Of a DNA stretch of 64,000 nt, positions 33,244 to 44,930 are shown in pieces (position 1 is the first letter of the stretch; each line of letters starts with the position of its first letter). The position numbers were made by a program, and so were the translations under genes. This DNA is from Tricholomella constricta. Its lineage: Eukaryota > Basidiomycota > Agaricomycetes > Agaricales > Lyophyllaceae. Location: contig JAACJP010000037.1 of assembly GCA_013368375.1 (NCBI GenBank), forward strand, positions 310,001 to 374,000, read 5' to 3'. The notes beneath the pieces were generated by a model. That model was not told the DNA's origin. It made no database searches and was given only the letters and a program-made list of their open reading frames with translations.

Positions 33244-33876
33244 ATGTTCAATCTGCTTCTCACGTCCACCTTGCTTTTTTACATCTTTTTGAGTTCGAAC
33301 ATGGGCTCCGTCGACGCCCTTCACTTGCCTCGTCCACCCATTCCCCGTGACGTATACAATGGTCTATCCAAACGCGACGTCTACAACCCGAGGATCACGA
33401 ACCCTGCCACAGATACTGCCTGGGCTCCTGGCTCCAAGGTTACTGTTACATGGTGTGTATCAGTCCTCGTCGCCAACGTATTTTTCGTCCTGATCTGATT
33501 GACTCTGGACAGGGATCTCCACGATATGCCTGAGAAGATATCGCAGGAGAAAAGCAAGGTCATCCTAGGTTGGATAGAGCCGGGCAGTATGAACGAACAT
33601 CTCGATCTCGGTGAGCGGCTAACAACAAGATCTCCAGCATTACTCATCGATATCTTCACATCTTACAGAACATCCTCTTGCCGAAGGCTTCAGCATACGT
33701 CAGGGTCATGCATCGTTCATCGTTCCAAAGGTGCCACCAAGGAATAACTATATCGTGGTCGGTGAGTTGCTCTAGCTCATGTGGAGTCGGCATTTGAGAC
33801 TAATTACGCGTTCCTTCCCTCGGCAGTATTTGGTGATTCTGGTAATCGCAGTCCAACGTTCCGCATCGGTGTATAA
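33244..33876 (+). CDS. Small secreted protein, Kre9/KNH-like beta-sandwich family (copy 1)
   Basis: Four exons. A signal peptide (MFNLLLTSTLLFYIFLSS) is followed by a Pro/Arg-rich spacer and the block VYNPRITNPATDTAWAPGSKVTVTW, characteristic of fungal Ser-Thr-rich / Kre9-Knh1-type extracellular proteins. Further exons read SKVILGWIEPG, EHPLAEGFSIRQGHASFIVPK, NNYIVV and VFGDSGNRSPTFRIGV before the stop. The protein is short (about 145 residues) and lacks the Ser/Thr-rich stalk and GPI signal found in longer family members. The next gene downstream (34640-35272) has the same exon plan and order of blocks. A cell-wall or extracellular role is inferred only from the family. Confidence 0.75.
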
Positions 33877-34639
33877 CGTCCTCTGATTCCCTAGAATTGT
33901 TATGTTCCTATGCTCTGCTTGTTGATCCTATGCTATGAATTCTCCGCGTGTCAAGTAAGTATACGTGTCGGTCCTTGAAACACTCAAGTTGTGCGCTGTG
34001 CTTTTGTGCGAGGCATCGCTATGTGTGTGGCGGCGATAGTGACTATCACTTGAAGCGGCGAACATCCTCGGACGCAGGGGTACCTCGAGGATCGATTCGC
34101 GAACACTGGTTCTTACAAGCCCACCGCCTTACTCCTGGGAGGGAAAATTTTGTTCGACACTCTAAGGCCTCGTTGCATTCGTGGGACAGCCACCACATTT
34201 TAATTCTAAATGACAATGTACGTCTTCACATTCGTCGCATGTTGACCTGCCCTCCTTGTATTCCAAACCGCCCGGATTATCATTTTATTCGATGGCGATG
34301 TCTTCGTGAATGGCAATCCTGGTGCATGAGGGCCTGCAGCCGCTGAGCCCGGCGACTAGCAAAAAACTCTTTGATTAGGCAGTGCCAGAACTATTACACT
34401 TGGATGGCGGAAGAAGTCAGCCTCGTGCTTCAACTGGTGTCTACACTGATCGAAAGCATTTGTAAACTGCCCAATCGAAACAGAAGTCCTTCTGTGCTTC
34501 TAACCTCTCTTTCTGCAATATAAAGAAGGCGCGCTGGGCAATCATCCACATCCCCCAGCTCTTTCTATTTTTCAGCTTTCCTTACCGTGCTTTTATTCTC
34601 CTTAATTACCATCTTTCGACCCCTCGACCAGACGTCACA
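33877..34639. other. Intergenic region between the secreted-protein paralogues
   Basis: Contains the promoter of the second copy, including the TATA box at 34519. No other gene is recognised. Confidence 0.6.
34519..34525 (+). promoter_or_regulatory. TATA box of secreted-protein gene copy 2
   Basis: TATAAAG lies 121 bp upstream of the start codon at 34640, with a pyrimidine-rich stretch between them as expected for a fungal leader. The paralogue has a TATA-like element at the same distance. Confidence 0.6.
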
Positions 34640-35272
34640 ATGTTTTTCTCCACCATCGTTTCTGCTCTTCTTCTGGCTGCCTCAGCGAACAACTGCAATG
34701 CCTCGCCTATCAACGCACAATCTCTCATCGTCTTCAGCCCCCGTATCACGTATCCCAAAGCTGGCATGACTTGGTCAATCGGATCGACACACAATGTTAC
34801 GTGGGGTAAGTTATCAAAACGCTCAGCAGACGCAGACGAATTTATACCTTTTTCCTTGCAGACACGTCCAACATTCCGCGCGAGAAAAAAGGATCCATGG
34901 GTCGCATCTTGTTGGGATACAATGGGACTGAAAGCGAGAACCTGGACGTCGGTATGTCTTTCTTTCGGACTTCGTACTTCCAATTGAGCTCATTTCATTC
35001 CCGTACAACAGAACATCCGCTCGCGACCGCCTTTCCAATCGATCACGGACGCGTTTCCGTCACGGTGCCCAAGCACGCCAAACCCCGCGACGACTATTTT
35101 ATTGTCCGTAAGTAAACATCTTTCGTGAAATACAGCTCCCGCGGCTTATTTGTCTGCGTCGCATGGCAGTGTTCGGTGATTCTGTAGGTATAGTGTACCT
35201 CTTCACAAGGAACTCGCTAATTCTTTCACGCAGGGAAACATGTCGCCCAAGTTCAAGATTCGGAAGCCCTGA
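34640..35272 (+). CDS. Small secreted protein, Kre9/KNH-like beta-sandwich family (copy 2)
   Basis: Paralogue of the gene at 33244-33876. Signal peptide MFFSTIVSALLLAASANN, then FSPRITYPKAGMTWSIGSTHNVTW. Later exons read DTSNIPREKKGSMGRILLGYNG, EHPLATAFPIDHGRVSVTVPK, DDYFIV and VFGDSGN|MSPKFKIRKP before the stop. Intron positions match those of copy 1 (after the VTW, the DV/DL, the IVV and within the final GDSGN segment). The pair is a local tandem duplication with substantial divergence. Two N-glycosylation sequons (NVT, NGT) are visible. Function unknown beyond secretion. Confidence 0.75.
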
Positions 35273-36025
35273 GGATCCGTTTACGTCGTGAGGCCCGTGT
35301 GTATATAAGAAAACCCTTTGAACTGTCCAGCCTAATAGTTACCTGATTACGGTCATAATTCCACCCTCCCCAGCCTCTCTTTCGTCCATCTGTCCTTTTC
35401 AAACCATAGTATACATAATCGTTATAATCTAATGTTTTTTTTTTTCGTTTTCGGTCTAAGTATGTCCACCTATTCGAGAGATGTGGGACCCTTGTGACTT
35501 GAATAGTCATAAGCGGTGATGTATTTTATCATCATCCTGTGAACCGCCGCATTTGTGCACGCGTTATTTGTATGTGTTAATTGTGTCAGACGTGCGAGTG
35601 GAGGTACATATTACCCTCGACGATCAATACCATTTCTTTGCTATCGATCCTCCCAAGGATGCACCGATGTTGGTGGACGCAGCAGGAGCTGTACTTGCCA
35701 TCTCAGTTCCATCCAGATCCATAAATCCTCGCTCATCGCCGTACCGACAGCTCCCGACCGAGCATGTTCGTGCAGATGTTCCAGGGGTATGATTTGATGT
35801 CGGATTTCTGGTTGATTGCTTCTACAGGAACTTAAAGCGGAACAGAGGATGATCCACCCTCCCCTGTTTGAAGAAGCCTCATTTGACTGATACTTTAAAC
35901 GTGTTACTGGGACTCAAATCTCGTAAAAGCGGGTTGTACCTGATTTCTTCGACTTCTGGGGCTACAAATATACTTTATAACTACACGGCACTGGGTCTCA
36001 AAGCTGCCTCTACGTCTTGCGTCGC
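35273..36025. other. Intergenic region
   Basis: Between the second secreted-protein gene and the DUF427 gene, which converge. A T-run sits near 35435. No gene is recognised. Confidence 0.55.
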
Positions 36026-36545
36026 TTATTCAATGTCGACTTTGGTCTGAAAAGACAGAAGTGTTCAGAAGGTCTTTTCAAAGGCACAAAGCATTCCTAC
36101 CTTGTAGAAGGCGATGTACCCTTCGATCGACTTTGCCTTGTCCAACGCCTGAGGATAATACCTATGACAGTGCCAGCAATCACTCAAGTTAAAAAACACA
36201 ACTTCTGGATGATGAGTGTTGACTTTACCATGCTACATCGTTGACAGTGGTCTTGCCCACCGTCGCATTGTAATAGGAGGCCGTCCTTCATTAATGGTAA
36301 ATGAAATGTTCTGACTGCATTGATTATCCTCAGGACACTCACCCTTTCCATGGACATACAGTACTAATTGAGCAATGATCAATGAAAATGCTTTCTAGTG
36401 AATGAACTGCGTCGACGCACTGGGTCTGGGATTCACTGAACACATCTGTGTTGACGGACGACGGCGGGAAGTAATGATTACCCTCCACGACTACAGTGTC
36501 CGTAGAATCGGCGAGGACTACTCCATTGAAAGTAACTTTGGTCAT
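36026..36545 (-). CDS. DUF427 (NTP_transf_9 family) protein
   Basis: Minus-strand gene of about 110 residues in five exons. It starts MTKVTFNGVVLADSTDTVVVEGNHYFPP at 36545 and continues SSVNTDVFSESQTH | TVCPWKG | TASYYNATVGKTTVNDVAW | YYPQALDKAKSIEGYIAFYK | TKVDIE. The NGVVLADS, YFPPSSV, CPWKGTASYY and WYYPQALDKAK.I.GYIAF blocks are the signature of the DUF427 family, small beta-barrel proteins found in bacteria and fungi whose role is not established. The CPWKG block is encoded by a 21-nt exon (36343-36363). Full family length, so probably functional. Confidence 0.85.
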
Positions 36546-38116
36546 ATTGGCAGCTGGAAGTGGAAGGTTGAACGATAGAAAGGGGATCCAAGCTCGAAAT
36601 CGTGGGGTCTTATATATGTCACGGTAGCAGGTGCACTGAATCGGGACATGCGATCGGTCATCCTGCTGATTGATCTGCTTATGCGAGCTCGATAAATATA
36701 GACTGACGGAGGCAAATGCTTCAGTGCAGGCATACATACTTACAAATGAAGCACGAAACCAACTGTACCAATGAGAATTACAAGGACCCGGCAGGGCGTT
36801 ATGAATCCTTCACAACGATGTCTCGGAAGTTTCAATAATCTCCATCTCAGCAAGTATCTTCATAAGCTTGAATCATCAGATGCCATATTTCGCGCAGGAC
36901 ACCAAAGCCCCGATCGCAGTGGTGTCGAAGAACTTGACTTTGTTACGAGGACAACGATGGCCTCGCGCACGTCATTGCTCGTTTTCAAACGGACCAGGAC
37001 AGACAGCCTTTTTACCTTGATTTGTCACAGCTAGACCCTGGCTAGACCCATGGCCACGAATATTGAATGTCACCGTTGGCGCGTGTAGTGCAAATAGATT
37101 CCCTATAGTCGAGTCTTGTCAAGCCCTTCGTCCAGTTATTCATGTTTCCTGGCCGTAAAGCACAGTATGGATCCTCCCGCGAGGTAAAGGGGCAATATAC
37201 AAGGTTTCGTCTGCAGTAAACGCCCAAGAGTACATGATTTCTGGGGGAACAAGATGCTAGTAGCAATGACTTCAGGCCGAAGGCCTGTGATGCAGATGAG
37301 ACGAATGACAACATATTCACGCCATTTCAGCGTGGGGCAATACCATCGATAAATTTTCTGTAACGCTGTTCTAAGTCCTCCAGTGCACGATACATGGATG
37401 TATTGGTTATCCTTCCATAGCGTGAAAGGGCAGAGAGGTCGCTTCCAGAGTGAACAGATCCAGAAATGGTGTACACAATGTGAGCAAGAGTGTCAATGGC
37501 GCTTGAAGTTATTGTGCCCCATTGTATCATTGGAAAGCAAGGCCACCGAGCAAGTAGTGCCTGTGTTCACATGAGGTCAGGTATGTGGGATTAAACAGGC
37601 CTTCAATTGCCACCCACTGGGTAGGGCAAGAGTCAGATCATGTAGATAGTTAATACGCCTTAATCTTAGGCAGTTTTGAGTCGGCTTCAAACATGCGCAT
37701 GGGAGATGAGGGGCGTTCATGAGGTTTGTCGACAGGCCCAGGATGCACGTCGCAAGTCGGCCCGGGACTCATTCTCACGGTACATTCACGTGAGCATATC
37801 ACATGGACATTGTCACGCAGCCGTGACAGACGCGACGTACGTGACTTACCAAACAAGCCGGCTCCGAGTCGTGCGCCCACATTGACAGGCCTTAACTCTG
37901 GCCTGCACCGTTCATCCATCGACTACGTCCGTGCTCCCGACCGAATATCTTGGGCTGTATAACTAAATTCGACGGGTGAGTGAGAATTCATCCGTGTCAT
38001 TTCTATTAATTGAGATTGTTGTGAGGTTCTTGCTATATTGTGGCAAGGCCTCGGATCGCATTCCCCCATATCAGCGAGGCTCCCGAGGACTAAACTACTA
38101 CCTGGTTAAACCTAAG
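36546..38116. other. Intergenic region, unassigned
   Basis: Several short frames on both strands, among them one on the minus strand around 37200-37530 with a plausible helix (LEDLEQRYRKFIDGI). No family or splice chain could be established. It ends at the 796-bp transposon. Confidence 0.45.
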
Positions 38117-38122
38117 GATATC

Positions 38123-39720
38123 TACGGTGCACCAGCTGTATCAGCCAGGATTTCAACTTTGTATCGATCAATTTATAAATTCAAGTGAAGGTTAGTCGGA
38201 AATAGTGATGATACGCGTTGAGATTTTGTCCAAATTACCATCATGCTTCGACGGATTTTGGCATCAACGCGATCTATGGTGTTCGATGGCTTTGTTCACG
38301 TTGAGCTACAATCTGTTTTCTGCCAACAACATCTACGGTGCACCAGCTGTATCAGCCAGGATTTCAACTTGACAGTTGGAACCAAAGACGTTGAGAAGTA
38401 ACTTACATAATTTCGAACCACTATGCGACAGCTTTCTAGGAGCGTTATCACTGGTAATATGGCCAAGGCGGACGGTTTCTGCTGCTCCCCAGATAAATAG
38501 AAAACAATTTTCCTCTTCTGTAGAATGGAATTCCTGAGTTCAAATTTGCGCCTCAATCCGCATGGAATGTTTCAATACCCTGCCTTTTTTTCAATTTCTT
38601 GGATGCGCTTACAAGACTGTTAGTGTCCCCGACGAACAGGATCTCTCGTGGAAAAATTTTGATGCTGGGAGGCGAAATAGCTGTCAAACTTTATTCTTAT
38701 AGCACCTAGTAGGAAGATCAGTAAATTCTGTATCAGCCAGAGAATTCTCAGCACACATGGCGAGAATTATTGGTCTCAAACGTCTTGTGAGCACAGAGTG
38801 CTAATGTATTAGCACACAACCGACATACCAGGGTCAGTGACAATATTCTAGCATGAACTCCAGTCTGTCTAAGTGAGCGCAAATTGATAAGAATAAAGAT
38901 ATGAAACGTGGAGTTTCTGATGTTGTTGGCAGAAAACAGATTGTCGCTCAACGTGAACAAAGCCATCGAACACCATAGATCGCGCTGATACCAAAATCCT
39001 TTGAAGCATGATGGTAATTTGGACAAAATCTCAACGCGTATCGTCACTATTTCCGACTAACCTTCACTTGAATTTAAGAATTGATCAATACGAAGTTGAA
39101 ATCCTGGCTGATACAGCTGGTGCACCGTACACATCAGAAACTCCACATTACATATCTTTATTCTTAACAATTTGCGCTCATTTAGACAGACTGGAGTTCA
39201 TGCTAGAATACTGTCACTGACCCTGGTATGTCGGTAGTGTGCTAATACGTTAGCCCTCTGTGCTCACAACATGTTTGAGACCAATAATTCTCGCCATGTG
39301 TGCTGAGAATTCTCTGGCTGATACGGAATTTACTGATCTTCCTACTAGGTGCTATAAGAATAAAGTTTGACAGCTCTTTCGCCACCCAGCATCAAAAATT
39401 TTCCACGAGAGACCCTGTTCGTCGGGGATACTAACAGTCTTGTGAGCGTCGGCATCCAAGAAATTGAAAGAAAGGCAGGGTATTGAAACATTCCATGCGG
39501 ATTGAGGCGCAAATTTGAAGTCAGGAAATCCATTCTACAGAAGAGGAAAATTGTTTTCTATTTATCTGGGGAACAGCAGAAACCGCCTTGGCCATATTAC
39601 CAGTGAATACGCTCATAAAAAGCTGTCGCATAGTGGGTCGAAATTATGTAAGTTAATTCTCAACGTCTTTGGTTCCAACTGTCAAGTTGAAATCCTGGCT
39701 GATACAGCTGGTGCACCGTA
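38123..39720. mobile_element. 796-bp inverted-repeat transposon (outer copy), interrupted by a second copy of itself
   Basis: Ends TACGGTGCACCAGCTGTATC and continue as inverted repeats for about 37 bp. They are flanked by direct GATATC duplications (38117-38122 and 39721-39726). Taking out the inner copy (38334-39129) and one 6-bp target duplication leaves 796 bp, exactly the length of the inner copy. The order of blocks is A-B-C-A'-C'-B', where the primed blocks are reverse complements. That is what results when an element (A-C'-B') receives its own reverse complement (B-C-A'). No open frame of transposase type is present, so it is non-autonomous. The superfamily is undetermined; the 6-bp duplication is unusual. 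Confidence 0.85.
38334..39129. mobile_element. 796-bp inverted-repeat transposon (inner copy, opposite orientation)
   Basis: Complete copy with both TACGGTGCACC termini, inserted in the outer copy at a target duplicated as AACATC on the left (38328-38333) and CACATC on the right (39130-39135). One base of the right duplicate has changed, so the insertion is not brand new. The two copies differ by scattered substitutions. Confidence 0.85.
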
Positions 39721-39845
39721 GATATCTAAACTCGAGGCATATCCACTTCCTCAAGGTCTGAACTGCAATACACTTTGCATGATACCTCGAGCCAATCGCG
39801 TCGTCGTTCTGCTAAAACGCGCATGCCAGCCAGCCTAAATCTGAC

Positions 39846-42800
39846 ATGAAGATACCCGTGCTATCAAATAGTATAAAAGGGAATTTAATTGAAGATTCGA
39901 TCGTGACCACTTGCACTGCGAGGACGACCAACTTGAAACGTTCAATGGACATGCGACCTACAAAGCAAACCTCACATCATGAGCCAACGGCACCGGTAAT
40001 GAAAGCCTTTGCGGTGACGACTGAAAATGATCCAATGATGTGCCCATCTTACCTATCGTCCCCCTTGGAAACCATTCTGGAATCGCTCGACGATCACGAC
40101 CACGAATATATTTCCTTCCACGACATTATCGAGGCCTACACTGTCCTTTCCACAAGAATTCGCGCTTATTATCGCGTAATTTCCCGAGGGGACCAGCCCC
40201 TGCCTGCCCTGGGTCCGCTGAAGGAGCACGCCGCCTCCCTTGCTCGAGCTCTGAGACGGGACATTCGCTGTGCCTTGGTCGATGCTTCGTCCCATTCTAG
40301 GAGAACCCCCCCTCTATATGAGTCCTATCAAACTGACCTGCCGATGTCCGACCATGACATCCAGATCGCTCGAAATCTATCAGCCGTTTGCCACCATGGC
40401 CTGCGTGTATTATCAGATGTATTTGCATTCAAGGCACTGTATTCATTGTTTCCTAGTATGTATTATTCTCTTATTTACTTTTTTATTTTGACCTTTTGCC
40501 AGTTCAAGATCTCAAGGATCTAGTCAGTGACCTTTTGAAGGTCGCGTTGACTTCCACTCTGCCGACTCCGAGCGCCAGTAAGACCTGGTCGCTTATATTC
40601 TGGACAATCCAAGCCCAGAATCTTCCTTTAGATATCCTGTCGACGAGGAAAGAGGGACTTGTGACGGCTCTTCGGCTGGGTTTGAACGGAGAGAAGGGGC
40701 TTCAAGCCAAACGTGACAGTTTTAAGGTCATTTTTACATGCCCATCGATCGTGCAAGTCGCTGATGATTTATCGAAGGCAATTCACACTCTTTTGAAATC
40801 TCAGCCTGAGCTCTTCGCCTCGCTGTCGGGATTTCTTCCCACAATATTGGCAAATTTAGTTTCGGAGGATGCGGATTGTCGGCTGCAGGCGGCTCATTCT
40901 CTCAGCGGCCTCGCTCTGGCCAAGTTACAGTTGCTCATATCACCTCAGTTTCCTCATGAAACCATAAGTAAAGACATCCATGCCTTCATAAGGGCGCAGA
41001 CATCCCCCATCGAGGCGTCCCAGGGTGAACTCCGGCTTCCCGGTCTCTTTCGACATGCGTTCTCGTGCTCCACGCCAAAAGAGCCACTCTGGGCTATTGT
41101 TATCACGACTGGCATGATCGTCCTCTCCGACCACTTTCTATTCTTGCGGCACTCCCTGAAATTCTGCGTCAACAGCTTGAGGCCTGCGCTGACCCACAAG
41201 TGCGTGGAAGTCCAAGCGCTCCATGCGCCCGTGTGGCGGATGCTGATATGGACGTTCTCGCGTTTACCCATGGATCGGACGTGGTTTCAGAGCGAGGACC
41301 CCGATATCCCGGACAACAAGCTCGGAGTGCGGGGAAAGGCGTTTCGCATACTGAGACAGGAGCTGAGAACTGGAAAAGGGGTGTCGCTGGTTGGGGCGTT
41401 ACTTCGCCCTGGCAGTGGCAAAGATACGGATGCCGCTGGTGTGGGAAACGTGTCGAGGGCATTGCTCATTGTAAAGGCGTTGGTCGCTGGGGAAGGAATA
41501 TCGAATTTGCGGGACGGGATCATGCTGCTGCACAGGCTTGTCAGCGCCATTGGAAAACCAGAAAGTGAAGCTGGGAGGGAGGATGACAACTCGGATTATA
41601 CCATTGAAACGGCGTCGGGCTTGTTTGATGGAACGCTCCTAGATGCTGCTCCAGACAGGGTGAAGGACGCGGTACGTACTCTTGCAGAGGTGAAGATCGA
41701 CCGCGTACGCCAACTCTCAGAAGAGGAGCTTATACAGCATTGGAATGGGCTCGTTGAAGCCTGGATCGATGCAATGGAGAAATCGCTCCAAGGATTTCCT
41801 CGATTTTCGGTCGGCGCTTTTTTGTTTACTTCGAAGCTTGCTGTACTCAAACCACCAGTAGCGGGAGCTGTTGGATATCTGGCAAGCCCTGTTACTTGCA
41901 CAGGCACATCTGACACAGGAGCACGCGCATCTGACTGCGCCTTCGTCCTTTGCAGGCCAAATTGCGGGCATCGTCAACCGATTTATCATTCAGACGGCAG
42001 AGGCCGACATTCAAGTGCAACGCATCACATCGGTAAAGAAGCTATGGGGCGTGATGAAGAACGTATACTCTCCTTCATGGCTTCCGGCCGAGAGCATCCT
42101 TGCCGCGATCATCAAAGTCAAATTTTCGATGGATGTTGAGAGTGTCAGGAGCGCATGGAGCCAACTTTGCGCCGACCTGATCTCAGTGGGGGTGCCTTCT
42201 CTTTTGCACATCATTTTTACAAGGAGTGAGAAGCAGGAAGAGAAAGAGGTGACGAGGCAGTTATGGGCAGTTCTTGCAAGGGCGTGGCAGGCTCCGGATG
42301 AGACAACTCATTGGGAGGAACTCGTTTCATTCCTTACGATACCATTCAAGTAAGCATTCGTTATCTCTACGGGAATATCAGAGTGTTGATTCAAAATACG
42401 TCTAGGGCCTGGGTTATGTCGGAAATCGAGTTCGAACTTTGGGAGGCGACACTTCGCAGTGCTGTATCCTTAGCAGGCTCCACGAATATCGTTCCCACTG
42501 TGGTCGCCATAAGGTTCTTTCAACGAATGGGAGAGAAGGAGTTGAATGCGTACGCTCCATTGAATGTCTTTGCATTCGCGGCTAATAATATCTGTCTAGT
42601 CTTGAATCGCTTCCAAAGGAAGTTGCGACCCTTTTGACATATGTCGACCTCTCTGGGTCCAGCGTGTTGCCTGTCAGACTTTTAAACATTGTCGACCGCA
42701 CACTCACGTCCAACTACCCACCTCAACCCGAGAAATTAGCAGCCTGTCTCGAAATTTTGCGTCTGCTTGGAATTATCATCTCCTCTGTCCCCGCTACGTT

Positions 42801-44688
42801 ACTTGTCCAGCTATTGTGTGCGACAGAAAAGAGCCTATATTGTTGGATGGGTGATGAAAAGGAAACGATGCTTGGATCGGAGCATGATATCATCGTGCGT
42901 ATAAATCTGGACTGTCCACATACTCACCTAAATAATATCGACTTGACAGGTGAAAAATCTGTATTGCGATACATTATCCCTATTGCGTGACCTACCGCAA
43001 TCTCTTGAGACCTTGATCGCAATTTCGCCATTCCTTTCCTCAGCCTTCGGCCGATTGACATCATCCGCTGCGGGACCTCTTGCCTTCAACGAATTCTGGC
43101 GGGCAACCTACCATGGGGTCGAGGACTATCGAACGTCCTACCCTGACTGTCTGAAGGCTTGCTTGCTGGGCCTCACTGACGCCTTCGGTGGAAGTATCGC
43201 AGATGGTTTGTCGGTGAACGGCCAGTCTCAATTGACGGTGAGGCTATCAGTCGAATACTATTGCAATGGTTTCTGACATCTGGCTTGTTCCTCGCACAGG
43301 GGATGTCGACAGTACCCGATTCACAGCCATCCCACCATGATCGCGGCGATCCACTCTTCTTTGGACTGAGTTTCGAAGGCTTTTCCTCGTCGCCGATCCG
43401 AGATCGATCGTTAACCCCGACACCCATGAGGCGTGAACCTTCAACGAAGCGGCGGAGGCTCGATCAGCCGACGGCTTTCCAGCAGCTCGAAGGTTATTCG
43501 AGCTTTCAAGGCGACGATACGTCCACAGGCAAGGCGCCAGGATTAGGACATGCCTCTCTTCTACGACCGTTATCGCGTCGGTCTTCTGCATCCCGTTCTG
43601 TCGTCCTGAATCAAGACTTGGCTGCTGAATCTCCGTTTGGCCTTTCTACGCCTCGCTTGACGCCTCGGGAAGCTGTGCCGACCGAGCAACCTATTTCCTC
43701 TGGCCGCAAGCGATCTTCCATTTCCGGTAATTGGGTCAAAATATCTTAGAATCCTCAGGCAGCTCACATTTCTCTGCCATTAGAACGTCAAATTCAAAAG
43801 CGACGGAAGACTGATACCCACGCGGAGTTGGCTGCTGTGCAAGGTATGCCGAGGCGACATTCGGACGGTCAACTTCCATCATCTTCGCCTCTTCGACCCA
43901 CGTCTCCGATGGAGGCATTCTCTTCCCCGCCTTCCGAATCTTTTTCACAAGACACAGAAACCAGAAAGCGGAAACGCGTCATCAATTGGGTCAGTATATC
44001 CATGAATGAAAAAAACTCTATACCCCGCGGTGAGGAGTCCAGGTCGCAGCTCGTCAGGTCAGGCCCGAGTACTCCAAAGCACTTGAAGGCAAGGCCTTCC
44101 ACACCGTCGTCTGCGGAGTATGATAGCTGGGAAGCAGGTGTCTCCAAGGATGAGTTCATGCAGTTTCAGCGTGAGCTCGACGGTTCCGGTACGTTTATGT
44201 ATCCGCTTCGAAAGGTCACAATCTTATCGCTTCTCTTGCAATGACTCATAGACAATCTAGTTCCCGACACTGATCTAGGCGAATTGGATGAAATGGGAGA
44301 ATCGGAGCCAAACAGCGGTGGGTAATGGATCGGACACTTGACTTGCTTAAAGCTGCTCACGTTGATTGACCTCGTAGACCTGGAAGGCAGTACCAATCTT
44401 CTGGACCAGGGACCATCCCGATCAGCTTGCCACCGGCAGCAGCGATCGCAGACAGCACCCAGCGCCATCCCACAGCGGAACCATGAGCGGCCTACTCCCC
44501 TCAGAAGACACCAAACCACTTCCGCGAGGATAGATGCACTCGAACGTGCGTACAGCGTCGTAGCGAACGATGCTTCGCAGATCCCAGTCGCGGATCTGGT
44601 ACATGCCACTGGGCTGGTCACTAGGATCCAGTCGGCGCTCAATGAGCAGCTTACTCGGCGACTTGCTAAGCCTGGGTCTGGGTCATGA
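39846..44688 (+). CDS. Rif1-like telomere and replication-timing factor
   Basis: Large plus-strand gene of roughly 1,450 residues with about ten short introns. The N-terminal half is an alpha-helical (HEAT-type) array: FHDIIEAYTVLSTRIRAYY, LKEHAASLARALRRDI, then KTWSLIFWTIQAQNLP and CRLQAAHSLSGLALAK. The segment EVQALHAPVWRMLIWTFSRLP and the following LLRPGSGKDTDAAGVGNVSRALLIVKALV lie where Rif1 N-terminal domains have their conserved core. The C-terminal half is low-complexity, Ser/Pro-rich and basic. It contains RKRKRVINWVSIS, whose RVINW fits the PP1-docking RVxF consensus, and SGNWVKIS, consistent with Rif1 recruiting PP1. It ends LAKPGSGS. The first Met at 39846 is only 120 bp from the transposon target site; Met at about 40008 (MKAFAVTTEN) is an alternative start. 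Family call from recollected domain features. Confidence 0.7.
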
Positions 44689-44930
44689 TGGCGGATTGTG
44701 GCTTAGGAGAGCAACAATATTGTTGTGGACGAACATTATTATTCTTATGGTTGAATTATTTTCAGACTTTGTAGTACCACCTGCTTATTTCCTTCCTTTT
44801 CTTTCGTTCCCTAGATCCCATCTGCATTGACAACCTGTCCGTGATATCGTACGTCGCCTAAAGTTATAGTATATTGACAAAATCCTGTTGCACTCCAGGC
44901 CTGACCGGGGGGAGCCTAATAGCAATACAG

